Shown here piece by piece: positions 9,991 through 23,270 of a DNA stretch of 64,000 nt (positions are counted from its first letter, which is position 1; every line of letters begins with the position of its first letter). A model generated the notes under the pieces. It had not been told where the DNA came from. It searched no databases and saw only the letters and a list, made by a program, of their open reading frames with translations. The position numbers and the translations under genes are program-made. The stretch is from Procambarus clarkii (taxonomy: Eukaryota; Arthropoda; Malacostraca; Decapoda; Cambaridae). The stretch covers positions 22,629,998 through 22,693,997 of the forward strand of contig NC_091152.1 in NCBI RefSeq assembly GCF_040958095.1. The letters are read 5' to 3'.

Positions 9991-12900
9991 GATAGAAGCC
10001 AAGGAGTCTGCCTTAAGTGGCCGCTGAGTGTAGTCTTGTGTTGTCAATGAGCGTCTGCAAGCCGCAGCTAGTACGCCGTGAACTTCGGCTACATCTTTTA
10101 GAACAGGGGCAAAGTGAAATCGACGGCAGGGAACCGTCATCCAGTAACTGTAATAAGGAATAATATTAAGAATACAATGTCGTAAATAATCGTACAATGT
10201 AAGAATACAATGTAATATCGTAAATAACCGATGACGGCAAGTGCCGCAGAATGGAAGAAATTAAGAAAGCAACGCCAAACCATAATAACAATTTATATTT
10301 TTAATAAAATAATACTGGAATGACAGTAACGATACGGAATAATATTAATACTATCATATAGCCCAGCAAATAAGGGAAGATAATAGTATTAACGTAGGCC
10401 CTGGACGGCTGCAACCCGGCACCGCTGCGTGTGTTGTAATGGTGATAAGAGGAATATCCGGCTCGCGTTCTCTTCCTCGCCGCAGTAGCTTTTTTTTTCT
10501 TTTTTTTTTTTTTTAGGCATGAATTTTTAGGCATGAGGCAAAAGCAATGCTATAAATTGCGGAAGTAATACAACTCATAACTGAAAGTCTAGCAGTCATA
10601 AGATATATTTTAAAATTGTTCACAAATAATATAAATTATAAATCACCAAAACGGCGTACCGCACGACGCCAGGGCGTCAAAGCTTAAGGTAGAGATAACC
10701 GAGACGGCGAGAAGCCACTCGCTCGGCCTAACTGGCCTTACCTAACAACTTAAACAAAGTCGAGCGAACAAGCATAAAATTCCACCGGGAAGTAAAACCT
10801 GTAGCTGGTGTTGGGAGGGCATCAATTGAATTAAACTGTGATAGGGTAAATGTAAACATTTAGGCCGTAAATGATAAACCACATAACGTAACCAGGAGAA
10901 ACAACAAATATGCCGCAAGGCTACCCGTAATAACAGTAATAATTTACAGAGGAAACTAAACATAAATGCAGGGCCTGAAACTTAAAGCAGGAGACAAGGG
11001 CCCGTAACACCGCGACTAGCACGTCCTAACTGACTTTACTTAATAACTTAAGGCAAAGCAAAAGTTAAACAAACATACTGTAAACACAGTAAAAGACACG
11101 TGCAATAAAACAAAGCATCCTGAGCGGGAATAAAGTGAGTAGGCTAGTGGAAAATGCGAAGCCAGGGAAACTGAAGCAAGAGGCAAGAGGCCTGCGACAC
11201 GGCAACTAGCACAACCTAGCTGGCTTAGTTAATAACTCAAATACAATAAGCACGGGATTTTTTATATGTTAAAGAATTATGCACGTGGGTAGTACCTGGA
11301 CCTTAAACCCACATTAACGTAGCGTGTATAACACAAACACCAATAGTCAAAATTGTGCAAAATAATGGATCAACTTAACGACCGTTGCCGAATGTTGAAC
11401 TGCAAAATCCTGCCATCAGCGGCTGGAACATCGGGGCTGGGCACCTGCAGCTGGACATCGACAGCTGGAGCATCAACATCTGATAAAGGGAGGAAAATAG
11501 CGGCAACTGGCCACCAGGGAAGACCTTAGTGGTAAGTAGAGGGCCAGCTGCAAGACAATTTAGGCTTAAGACTGGAATATAACTGTCCTAGAAATAACGG
11601 GAACAATTCATGAAGCTGGGAAAGCGAGAATTACAAAACTGAAAAGAGTGTTAAATTGATGGGCGCAACGTCGGGTGGAACGCTTCAGCTGGAGGTTCAT
11701 GACTGAAGCATCGGCTGCCGGGAAGCCTAAGATGGAACTGGGGCGTTAGCAGCTGTAACATCGTCTGCTGAAACTAGCTGAATCTGTGAGGGCGCCCGCT
11801 GCAACAGCTACGGCCGAGCCACCAGCTGGCCCATCCTCTGCAGGAACAACACCGGCTGGGACGACGTCGTTGGAAAAGCCTAACAATGTAATAAATTATT
11901 ATATGAATAATCGTAAATAAATGGTGTAAATAATAAAATTATAAACCAATTATAACTAATTATAAATAATTAAATTGCAAAACAAAGTATGCTCAAAATA
12001 AAGCTGGACTATAACTCCTTAGAGAAACGGGATTAACACTTTGAGCAGAGGTAAATACAACCAAATACATTAACGAAAAGGAGTGAAAAAAAAAGACACT
12101 TCGGCTGGAAGGCTTCAGCTGGAACTTCGGCGTGGGAGGCGTTTTCTTCTCCACCTTCTCGGCGTTTTCTTTTTAAACCTTGTTGGTAAAGATGAATGAG
12201 GTTACTTAGTGTGAATTATTTAGACCAGGAGGATCTCTTGGTTGGTCCAATGGTTTTCTTTCGCTCCCAGGAAACTGATATTTCGGATGGGTTTTTATTT
12301 ATGTTATCTAATCTTCTAATTTGACTGCTTATTTGGCAGGTAGGAGATTTATATAATTTACAGTTTGTGCTTTAGGGTAATATTTGGGAGAGTCCGCTTA
12401 AGTCTCCTGCAAACAGGATTCTCTATTGGCGTCCAAGCCACGAAGTAGCCCCAGTAATATTACTTTAAACTACTAATATTAAGGATAATAAGGCCCAATT
12501 CAATGGGCCAAGAAAAAATTATTTAAAAAAAATTATTTAAGACTCATTGAGTTGTTCCCCTCCACGGAAATCTTTAGTAAAAGGCGAAAGATTTATGCGT
12601 TTTGAAGGGAAACCAGAGTTAAATATGCGAGAAAGTTAGCGATACCGCCGACAGAGCGCTGAGGCGAAAAACGTAAACTTATTTCGGGACTAGAAGGGCA
12701 TGGACCGGTAACTCTAATAAACAGTAATTGTTTTATTCTTTGCAATATTTCTCTATTGTTGTGCTATCATCAGTTTCATTCTGTATCTTTACTGTTTGGA
12801 TGTATTTATAAGTGTGCATTGTTTTCATAACATAATTTGTGTTATCTGTTTGACACGTGCTAAAATATATGGTGATGATCCTTGATATGTTACATACGCC

Positions 12901-14984
12901 ATCTGAAAGTTAAAACCTTAACCGTACTTTTATTTCATACTCGTGAAAATAAGCAGCAAAAGCGTCGATATATGTTATCGATAGTATCTAAATAATGTAG
13001 TACTCGTTAACTTAATAATAACGCTCTATTACTCTCTCATCTATCCTTATTTCAATTATGGTGCTTGGGGTTCTACTACCCAAAATCATCTACATCTTCT
13101 AATTACTCAACACAAATCTTCTATAGAACAATAACAAACTTTGGCCCCAGACAGCTCTCGGTAACCTTATTTAAATCTTTGAATATGTACTGCTGTCCTA
13201 GTTGTACTCACTTAGTTGTGTTTTCGGGGATTGAACTCTGGCTCTTTGGTCCCGCCTCTCAACTGTCAATCAACTGTTGTACAGATTCCCGAGCCCTGTC
13301 ATATCTACATTTGAAATTGTGTATGGCGTCAGCCTCCACCACATCACTGCCTAATGCATTCCACCTGTTAACTACCCTGACACTGAAAAAGTTCTTTCTG
13401 AGGTTGGAAGAAAACGTGCTCAGATTGGGGACTTGTTTATTTTATAATGGTAAATAATAAATTAATATATTATAAATTAATATATAATAAATTAATATAT
13501 AATAAATTAATATATAATAAATTAATTTATTATATAAATTAATAAATAATAAAATTATTATTATATAATAAATAATAATAATAAATAGTATAATGATAAG
13601 CAATTATTTTTAGTGAATCAAATAGCTAATTAGGATGAATGATAAATAATTATTGACTAGTGCATAACAATAAAGTATTAAGGAATAATTATAATGAATA
13701 ATCCTTAATGATAAAGTAGAGATCAATTACAATTAATAACTACATCCATAGGTAGTAAATGAAAGTTGCATTAATTAGACTAATTACAATTCATGGGAAT
13801 ATTTCTTAGCTATCTGCAGGCTTATCACTTTGGGGGTTCCGGCGGAGCACCCCCAATCCCGCGAGGGCCAGCGGGAGAAGGATTAAGGAGAAGGGGTTCC
13901 TTACTCTTACTAGCATGTAGACTGGGCAAAGGATTAGCTGCGGACAGCGGGACACTTGGGGACCGGCGCTGCACCCCCACCGCCGGCCAGCTGGCCGGAC
14001 CCCCCCCCCCCCCCTCGAAGGGCGAGGCCCGCTGGTCGCAAGGAGGCCTCAGAGTGGCAGTGCAACAACGTCCCGGACGTAGTCAGCTGGGTGTTCCGGC
14101 TGGTTGCTGGACCTGCCGTTAACTCCGATGGCTAGCCCGTCAAGAGAGCCGAGTGGCCCTGTCAATTCTAAAGGTAAGAGGGCGTGGTCGGCTGAAGGCG
14201 AGCCTAGCTCTGCGAGGGCGGCGCGAATTAATCGCCCTGAAGAAGTGTTGCCTGTTCACTGGGCACGGGCCGGGTAGAACTTGCTGGGGGGCGCTCGCTG
14301 GGCTAGGGTATGCGTGCGTCCTGCACTGCGCTTGCAGGATCCTAAGAGTGTTGATTCCTGACCATGTAAGCGATACCTGGTCCAGTCGGAGCGTGCGTCG
14401 ATTTTTTGTCGCGTAGATCACCTCCCCCCGGGCTGAAAGATATAAGGCAGTAAGGGTGGGCAGAAGCGGCATGCAGTGTTATCGTGACAGGCAAGGGCAC
14501 AGACGAGAGGGAAACCCTAGCTGAATCAATACGGAGACGAAAAACGGGGGGAGGGAGCCCGGCACAGGAATTAAGAGATTCCTTAATTAACAATCCTGGA
14601 TGAATAAAGAGTTTTCCGAATAATTATACTGTAGCAATGAAGGGGGCTAACAATTCTAAGAATCTTCCAGCAAACGGAAGGGGGAAGTACCTTTGCTAAG
14701 AGCAAAGGTGGGAGAAAGCCAGTAGGAGAGCAGCAAAGAAGCACAAAGCAACTATAAACAGGGATAATACGAAACACTATAAATCTTGAATATAAACAAT
14801 ACATATACCAAGAACGGGTATATACAACAAAGCAATATATACATAAACAATAAAATGGAATAAGAACCAATTCTTAAAGCCAAATCTATAACATGCTTGT
14901 GTCCTAAGCGGATGTAGAATGTGAGCGGGGAACATTACCCTTCGTCTCCATCCCATCTCTGCTTCCAGACGGGTGATAGGGCTG
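9991..14984 (+). repeat. Satellite unit 3
   Basis: This unit is 4,994 bp long. Its poly-T tract is interrupted by a C (about 10499) and it has CTGGACGG at about 10402. Both variants are otherwise present only in unit 4. Its 3' half carries the unit 1-3 variants. Confidence 0.93.
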
Positions 14985-17837
14985 GATAGAAGCCAAGGAG
15001 TCTGCCTTAAGTGGCCGCTGAGTGTAGTCTTGTGTTGTCAATGAGCGTCTGCAAGCCGCAGCTAGTACGCCGTGAACTTCGGCTACATCTTTTAGAACAG
15101 GGGCAAAGTGAAATCGACGGCAGGGAACCGTCATCCAGTAACTGTAATAAGGAATAATATTAAGAATACAATGTCGTAAATAATCGTACAATGTAAGAAT
15201 ACAATGTAATATCGTAAATAACCGATGACGGCAAGTGCCGCAGAATGGAAGAAATTAAGAAAGCAACGCCAAACCATAATAACAATTTATATTTTTAATA
15301 AAATAATACTGGAATGACAGTAACGATACGGAATAATATTAATACTATCATATAGCCCAGCAAATAAGGGAAGATAATAGTATTAACGTAGGCCCTGGAC
15401 GGCTGCAACCCGGCACCGCTGCGTGTGTTGTAATGGTGATAAGAGGAATATCCGGCTCGCGTTCTCTTCCTCGCCGCAGTAGCTTTTTTTTTCTTTTTTT
15501 TTTTTTTTAGGCATGAATTTTTAGGCATGAGGCAAAAGCAATGCTATAAATTGCGGAAGTAATACAACTCATAACTGAAAGTCTAGCAGTCATAAGATAT
15601 ATTTTAAAATTGTTCACAAATAATATAAATTATAAATCACCAAAACGGCGTACCGCACGACGCCAGGGCGTCAAAGCTTAAGGTAGAGATAACCGAGACG
15701 GCGAGTAGCCACTCGCTCGGCCTAACTGGCCTTACCTAACAACTTAAACAAAGTCGAGCGAACAAGCATAAAATTCCACCGGGAAGTAAAACCTGTAGCT
15801 GGTGTTGGGAGGGCATCAATTGAATTAAACTGTGATAGGGTAAATGTAAACATTTAGGCCGTAAATGATAAACCACATAACGTAACCAGGAGAAACAACA
15901 AATATGCCGCAAGGCTACCCGTAATAACAGTAATAATTTACAGAGGAAACTAAACATAAATGCAGGGCCTGAAACTTAAAGCAGGAGACAAGGGCCCGTA
16001 ACACCGCGACTAGCACGTCCTAACTGACTTTACTTAATAACTTAAGGCAAAGCAAAAGTTAAACAAACATACTGTAAACACAGTAAAAGACACGTGCAAT
16101 AAAACAAAGCATCCTGAGCGGGAATAAAGTGAGTAGGCTAGTGGAAAATGCGAAGCCAGGGAAACTGAAGCAAGAGGCAAGAGGCCTGCGACACGGCAAC
16201 TAGCACAACCTAGCTGGCTTAGTTAATAACTCAAATACAATAAGCACGGGATTTTTTATATGTTAAAGAATTATGCACGTGGGTAGTACCTGGACCTTAA
16301 ACCCACATTAACGTAGCGTGTATAACACAAACACCAATAGTCAAAATTGTGCAAAATAATGGATCAACTTAACGACCGTTGCCGAATGTTGAACTGCAAA
16401 ATCCTGCCATCAGCGGCTGGAACATCGGGGCTGGGCACCTGCAGCTGGACATCGACAGCTGGAGCATCAACATCTGATAAAGGGAGGAAAATAGCGGCAA
16501 CTGGCCACCAGGGAAGACCTTAGTGGTAAGTAGAGGGCCAGCTGCAAGACAATTTAGGCTTAAGACTGGAATATAACTGTCCTAGAAATAACGGGAACAA
16601 TTCATGAAGCTGGGAAAGCGAGAATTACAAAACTGAAAAGAGTGTTAAATTGATGGGCGCAACGTCGGGTGGAACGCTTCAGCTGGAGGTTCATGACTGA
16701 AGCATCGGCTGCCGGGAAGCCTAAGATGGAACTGGGGCGTTAGCAGCTGTAACATCGTCTGCTGAAACTAGCTGAATCTGTGAGGGCGCCCGCTGCAACA
16801 GCTACGGCCGAGCCACCAGCTGGCCCATCCTCTGCAGGAACAACACCGGCTGGGACGACGTCGTTGGAAAAGCCTAACAATGTAATAAATTATTATATGA
16901 ATAATCGTAAATAAATGGTGTAAATAATAAAATTATAAACCAATTATAACTAATTATAAATAATTAAATTGCAAAACAAAGTATGCTCAAAATAAAGCTG
17001 GACTATAACTCCTTAGAGAAACGGGATTAACACTTTGAGCAGAGGTAAATACAACCAAATACATTAACGAAAAGGAGTGAAAAAAAAAGACACTTCGGCT
17101 GGAAGGCTTCAGCTGGAACTTCGGCGTGGGAGGCGTTTTCTTCTCCACCTTCTCGGCGTTTTCTTTTTAAACCTTGTTGGTAAAGATGAATGAGGTTACT
17201 TAGTGTGAATTATTTAGACCAGGAGGATCTCTTGGTTGGTCCAATGGTTTTCTTTCGCTCCCAGGAAACTGATATTTCGGATGGGTTTTTATTTATGTTA
17301 TCTAATCTTCTAATTTGACTGCTTATTTGGCAGGTAGGAGATTTATATAATTTACAGTTTGTGCTTTAGGGTAATATTTGGGAGAGTCCGCTTAAGTCTC
17401 CTGCAAACAGGATTCTCTATTGGCGTCCAAGCCACGAAGTAGCCCCAGTATTATTACTTTAAACTACTAATATTAAGGATAATAAGGCCCAATTTAATGG
17501 GCCAAGAAAAAATTATTTAAGACTCATTGAGTTGTTCCCCTCCACGGAAATCTTTAGTAAAAGGCGAAAGATTTATGCGTTTTGAAGGGAAACCAGAGTT
17601 AAATATGCGAGAAATTTAGCGATACCGCCGACAGAGCGCTGAGGCGAAAAACGTAAACTTATTTCGGGACTAGAAAGGCATGGACCGGTAACTCTAATAA
17701 ACAGTAATTGTTTTATTCTTTGCAATATTTCTCTATTGTTGTGCTATCATCAGTTTCATTCTGTATCTTTACTGTTTGGATATATTTATAAGTGTGCATT
17801 GTTTTCATAACATAATTTGTGTTATCTGTTTGACACG

Positions 17838-19520
17838 TGTGGGAAAAACCTGCTGGGATTGATATAAGAGGAGACTACCAGGGACTTGTACTGAACTAAA
17901 TTAAAAATTAACTGTCTGCAAATTAATTCAACTAAAATCTCTAGCTAGGGTTGTAAATCCTAATTCCTCTTTTCCTAATGACAGATTGTGGGCTGTAAGG
18001 GACAGGTGGAGTGAATGACTTGTTGATAGAAGTTCCAATCCACCTGTAGACAGGGATCTCACATCAGCTTGTATTTTATACAAGGATAAGATTTAATAAA
18101 TTCAGTTATCTGACTGAACACTGGCTCTGTTTAAATCAGAGATTTAAACATACATAGTCTAACCTAGTACCATAACTTAACAGCCAATATGTACTTATAC
18201 TATAAACAACAAATTAAATTGTAAAAGTATAAATAAATGACCTTAAATGTAGTCTTAATACTATTAACTTAGTACTAGAAATTATATTCAATTAAATGAA
18301 CTTATATGATAACTTAAAAATAACTAAGCAAGCAATTGATAACTTAATTTATATATTCAAATATATATGCAGACATATTCACTTTATACAGTTAGCTTGA
18401 CTGAATCTCTTCCAAGACTGTGGACACTTGTGAGGTTTTTACTTATTGAGGCTGAATTCTTTTCTGACAGAATGGACACTCATGAGGTTCAGTGCTTGGA
18501 TAAGATTCACAGCTACACTACAATTTTAATAAACGTACCGAAATGTGAGGCTTTGCCTCGCTTTTTAACCAACAGACAGATTTATAGGATATTAAAGCTA
18601 CACAAGCATACAATTGGCCAATCATATACCAAATAACCTTCAATATACTTCTCTGCCAGTCGGGGTGCCTGTCTGACAAGTTTGCCAGACTGATTAACTC
18701 TCTTGTTGAGTTTAGGCACGATATTTTGCTACAGCGTTGCTGTATGATGATGTGGTAGCGTTGCTACGTGATTATCCTGCAGTTGCAGAAGAATGATTCG
18801 AGATAAAAGTTTATGAATGAAGGTGGAGGAAACCGTGTCACTGATCTCCACTATACACTATTTTATGTGAATGTTCTAGGATTTTCCTTGTAGATATTGT
18901 CCAGGTACTCCCCCAGTTCTAGAGAGTATTCACTGGCGATAAAAATGTTAAATAAGGTGTCCTTGAGCTGGTAATGTTCGCTAAGGATCAGTCACTTGTT
19001 CACTCATTTGTAAACAAACGCGGAGTGCCGCGAGGCATCGTCGTGGGCGCTTCTCGCCCCCCGAGATGCTCCTCCCTCTCCCTTGAGAGGTAACTTTCAA
19101 TGAATATTGATTGATTATTTTTACAGTCTAGACTTATGATTAAGATAAGATGTGATTATAATATAATTAGATATAAGATTTAAAGATTATAAGTAGTATT
19201 TGTAAGTACCACTGATTCTTATTAAGGATTCGATATTTAATCCTACCGGATGTTGAATCAATGTTCCAATAGTTTTTTAATTAAGAAGTCCTTCTAGAAG
19301 CTTCTGGATCCTTGAGAAATCATGTACAAAGTCACGTAGGCATCAAAAGGGCCCCTGTTGCGTACGTGTTCATGGTGCCATTGTCATCCAGGATCAAGCT
19401 ATAAAATGAATCTTTAATGATCCTAATGATTTTGATACGATTAGATATGATTTTGATATGATTTAGATATTATACATTTCTTAGATGATTATTAGATATG
19501 GTGGGTAAAAATTTCCCACA
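17838..19520 (-). repeat. BEL LTR (3' LTR in element orientation)
   Basis: This LTR is 1,683 bp long and bounded by TGTGGG...CCCACA. A short open frame of 89 codons inside it (18367-18636) is repeated in the other LTR and has no recognisable domain, so I do not call it a gene. Confidence 0.95.
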
Positions 19521-19586
19521 TCTTCCAGAGGGAGAGAACTGGCACAGAGTCCAATACTTAGGACAATAGTAACCATATGTATTTAT
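19521..19586 (-). other. BEL 3' untranslated stretch
   Basis: A short segment lies between the integrase frame and the 3' LTR. Only a weak purine run (GGAAGA on the minus strand) abuts the LTR, so the polypurine tract is not convincing. Confidence 0.5.
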
Positions 19587-21745
19587 TTACTCTCCATTGG
19601 ATTGATAATACAAGTGCAAATTTTGCTTGCACTTTTGTGCTGCTGTCCGTTGTGGACGATTGTGTCTGTTAGGAGTCTGTGGGTCTTGTGGAGTTAGAGT
19701 GTCTTGAGGTCTCTCAGGATCTAACTGCAGCTGGCTCACTGATTCCATGTGGATGAGTTTGTCCAATGTCTTCAGGGAAGTTGTTCCTTTAGACAGGATT
19801 TTGACTATTCTCAAAATCCCCTGACTATCTGGATGGACTGAGACAACTTTACCTAATGGCCATTCAGCCCTAGGGCCATCACTGTCTACCAAGACAATAT
19901 CGCCAGGTTGGAGATTAGATATATTATGGGGGACATTGGCCCCATAGTGATGTTCTCGTAGAGATGTAAGATATTCTTTTGTCCAAACATCATTCCATTT
20001 TTGGATTATGCTGGACAGATGCTTATACCCCTGAACCAACTCGCTCTGACCCACATATGAGGGATCTCTGATCTCATCATCCACTAGAGATGGTACTGGA
20101 GTCAGAAGTCTTCCATACATTAGGTGGGCAGGACTTAATGGCTCATGTTGAGTAGGATCCTCAGACAAGTAAGTCAACGGCCGGTTATTCACCCTTGATT
20201 CTATTTCCGTGATTACTGTCTGGAGCTCTTGAAGATTGATTTTCTGACGGTGTAGAGATTTTCTCAAGGATCTTTTTACAGTTCCTATTAACCGTTCATA
20301 AAATCCTCCGTGCCATGGGGCTCTCGGAGGGATAAATTTCCATCTGCAATGACGCTGTTCCAGTGTGGAAGTAACTGCAGGATGGGAACAGATTTCCCGT
20401 AGACATGCTTCTCCAGCTACCAAGTTTGCTCCGTTATCTGAAATCATCAGCTTAGGGCATGATCGGCGTGCTGCGAATCTGCGGAAAGCTTGAATAAATG
20501 ATTGAGCAGTCATATCGGGTGTTACCTCTAGATGTACTGCCCTGGTGGTAGCACAGGTGAACAGACAGATGTATGCCTTGATAGGTTGCTTATCTGCAGT
20601 CCCTGTTAGATATATTGCTCCTGTATAATCTACTCCTGTCGTTTCGAAAGGTTGTAGATGGACCACTCGTTCCTTTGGTAGGGGTGGTGGCCCTGGATAA
20701 GAGCAAGTTCTTGCATCGTACCTTCGGCATATCATGCAATTCTTCAAGATTGATTTGACTGACTGTCTTCCCTGAGGAATCCAGTACTGCTGTCTGATTT
20801 GTGTGAGTGTGTCTAACACTCCTCCATGTTTGATGATTTGTTGATGTGTATGCAACACAATCAACCTTGTGATCCAATGATTTTTTGGTAAAAGCCATGG
20901 ATGCACCGTATCTAGATTGATATCTGCGTGTTTAAGTCTCCCTCCACAACGCAGAATGTTGTGATTTTCTTGGTCTATCCACAGACCGAGATTGTGTTTT
21001 AACTTATGAGGAAGATTTTCATAGTTATTCCCATAAGTTTCTCTCTGGGCTTGTCTTACCCAATAGATAAGTGCATCAGGAAAAGTGTATTTTATACCTT
21101 TTTTCCTGAGATAATGAAACACGTTCTGTGTTACATTGATTAATTTGATGAGCGAGGAGTAACGAGTACAATCCAAGACTGATATTTGAGCTTGCTGCCT
21201 GGTGGTAGTTATGGTTTGTGTCGTAATGACGTGTGGCTTTTGTTCAGGCCAACTACCATTCACTAACCATCGAGGCCCATGAAACCAAATATCTGCCTTT
21301 GCAAACTGTTTAAATGTCATACCTCTTGATAAGAGATCAGCAGGATTATCCTTTGTTGGTACATGCAACAATTGAAAGCCTGCGGAAATTTCTTTAATTT
21401 CCGAGACGCGATTTTTTACATATGGAGTTGGACAGTTGTCGTTTCGTACCCATTGTAAGACAGCTTCATTGTCAGACCATATAATGACATCTTTGATGTT
21501 CATGGTAGACAAGACTTGTTTGATATGCACTGCTAAGCGTGTGCCAGTTAGCAGTGCTGTTAGTTCCATCTGAGGCAAAGTCCTCTTTTTTAATGGAGCG
21601 ACTCTGGCCTTAGAGGTGATAAGATATGATTGATTAGAAGTCACTAAGTAAGCACAAGCTCCAAAAGCTTTGGCTGACGAGTCTGCGAATACATGTAGTG
21701 ATACTTCTTCATTTTCCTCGACTATGTGTCTCGGAAAGATTATCT
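19587..21745 (-). pseudogene. BEL pol 3' part: RNase H and integrase
   Basis: The RNase H part shows HVFADSSAKAFGACAYL, LPQMELTALL and IWSDNEAVLQWV (about 21220-21720). The integrase part has an H..H..C..C zinc finger (HTHQQIIKHGG to NCMICRR). Its catalytic D, D and E lie in GVDYTG (about 20630), ISDNGANL (about 20440) and YERLIGTVKR (about 20295). A C-terminal basic domain (GDIVLVDSDGPRAEWPLGKV) follows. In the family these domains degrade the RNA template and insert the cDNA. The nested LINE separates this part from the RT domain. Fossil copy. Confidence 0.9.
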
Positions 21746-23270
21746 TTTCAACTAAATAAATAAATAAATAAATATGTTTATTCAGGTAAGGTACATACAT
21801 ACAAGTGATGTTACATTAATGGATTGATATAAAGATAGAGCTAGTACATACAATGCCTAAAGCCACTATTACGCAATGCGTTTCGGGCAAGAAAAACATT
21901 AATATCTAGAACTTAATACTAATTGAGCATAAAGAATAAAAAGTGTTGAAAACAAATACAAATAAAGATAAAAAAAAGGGGAAACATGACTGAAAAAGCA
22001 GCACAAATACAATAGGTTGACAAACAGTGTTGATTAAAAAAAAAAAAAATAATAATAATAAAATAAAATAACAGACATGGGTTGACAATAAAGGAGTGAG
22101 GTGGGTTACAGGGAATTTATTAGGTAGTGTTTAGTTTTTATCTTAAACTGGTTGAGAGAGGTACAGTCTTTAACATGGTTGGGAAGGTCATTCCACATTC
22201 TGGGTCCCTTGATTTGTAGAGCATTTCTAGTTTGATTAAGTCGTACTCTAGGAATATCAAAACTGTATTTATTCCTGGTGTGGTGCTCATGGGTTCTGTT
22301 ACAACCTTCAATGAAGCTTTTGAGGTCAGGATTGGCATTACAGTTCAGCGTTTTATATATGTATAATACACAAGAGAGAATGTGCAGTGACTTAATATCT
22401 AACATATTCAGAGATTTGAGTAAGGGTACCGAGTGATGTCTGGGGCCAGAGTTGGTTATTGTCCTAATAGCAGCTTTGTGTTGGGTAATGAGAGGACGTA
22501 AATGATTTTGGGTAGTAGAACCCCAAGCACAAATACCATAGTTGAGGTATGGATAGATGAGGGAGTAATAGAGAGTAACCAGGGCAGGGCGGGGTACATA
22601 ATATCTGATCTTAGAAAGAATGCCAACAGTTTTTGAAACTTTTTTTGATATATTTAGAATGTGACCCTGGAAATTCAGCTTGTGGTCGATGAGAACGCCA
22701 AGGAATTTGCCATCTAATTTGTTACAAATTTGGGTATTGTTTATTTTGAGATTTATCTGATTAGAGGATTTATTGCCAAACAGAATATAGAAAGTTTTGT
22801 CAATGTTAAGGGTGAGTTTGTTGGCAGTTAGCCAAAGATGGACTTTCTCTAGCTCAGTATTTACTGTGGCATTTAGAGCAAGGGGGTCAGGACTGGAGTA
22901 AATGAAGGTTGTGTCGTCAGCAAATAGAATTGGTTTGAGGTGTTGGGAGGCATTTGGAAGGTCATTAATGTAGATGAGAAAGAGGAGTGGGCCAAGTATG
23001 CTGCCCTGAGGAACACCAATGTTGATGGGTAGGGTGGGAGAAATTGTATTATTCACAGAAACATACTGGAGCCTTTCAGTAAGATAAGATTTGAGGTATT
23101 GCAGGGAGTGTCCTCTGACTCCATAATGATGTAATTTAAGAAGAAGGTTTTGATGGTTGACAGTGTCAAAAGCCTTACGCAGGTCCACAAATAACCCAAC
23201 AGGAAACTCCTTTTTATCAAGAGCTGCGTGAATTACGTTAATCATACTAATAAGTGCATCGTTTGTTCTT
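21746..23270 (-). mobile_element. 5'-truncated L2/CR1-type LINE nested in the BEL pol region
   Basis: The LINE lies in the same orientation as its host element. Its 3' end is a short (ATTT)n tail (about 21750-21772 on the plus strand as TAAATAAATAAATA). Its 5' end is truncated within the RT domain. Junctions are good to about 10 bp; I could not fix a target duplication. The RNA-binding N-terminus and the endonuclease are absent. Relatives sit at 32262-34713, 35600-35806 and 38681-39000, and a remnant is in every satellite unit, so this family has been active over a long time. Confidence 0.85.
22106..23270 (-). CDS. LINE reverse transcriptase, C-terminal two thirds
   Basis: The open frame encodes RT motifs in order: TNDALISMINVIHAALDKK, FVDLRKAFDTVNHQNLL (catalytic Asp of the first motif), VPQGSILGPLLFLIYINDL, then FADDTTFIYS, the catalytic DD box. 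A thumb-like and C-terminal region follows (RYYVPRPALVTLYYSLIYPY) and ends KTKHYLINSL. The enzyme copies LINE RNA at a nicked target site. About 390 codons are open, which is long for a truncated copy and suggests it is young. Family: Jockey superfamily, L2/CR1-type. The N-terminal endonuclease needed for its own mobility is missing. The first codons upstream of TNDALI derive from BEL sequence. Confidence 0.85.

Noticed and set aside
18367-18636. 89-codon frame in both BEL LTRs
   Set aside because: LTR-internal frame without recognisable domain; repeated only because LTRs are duplicated.
20590-20898. 102-codon minus frame inside the BEL integrase region
   Set aside because: It is a shadow of the integrase frame, which carries all catalytic motifs.
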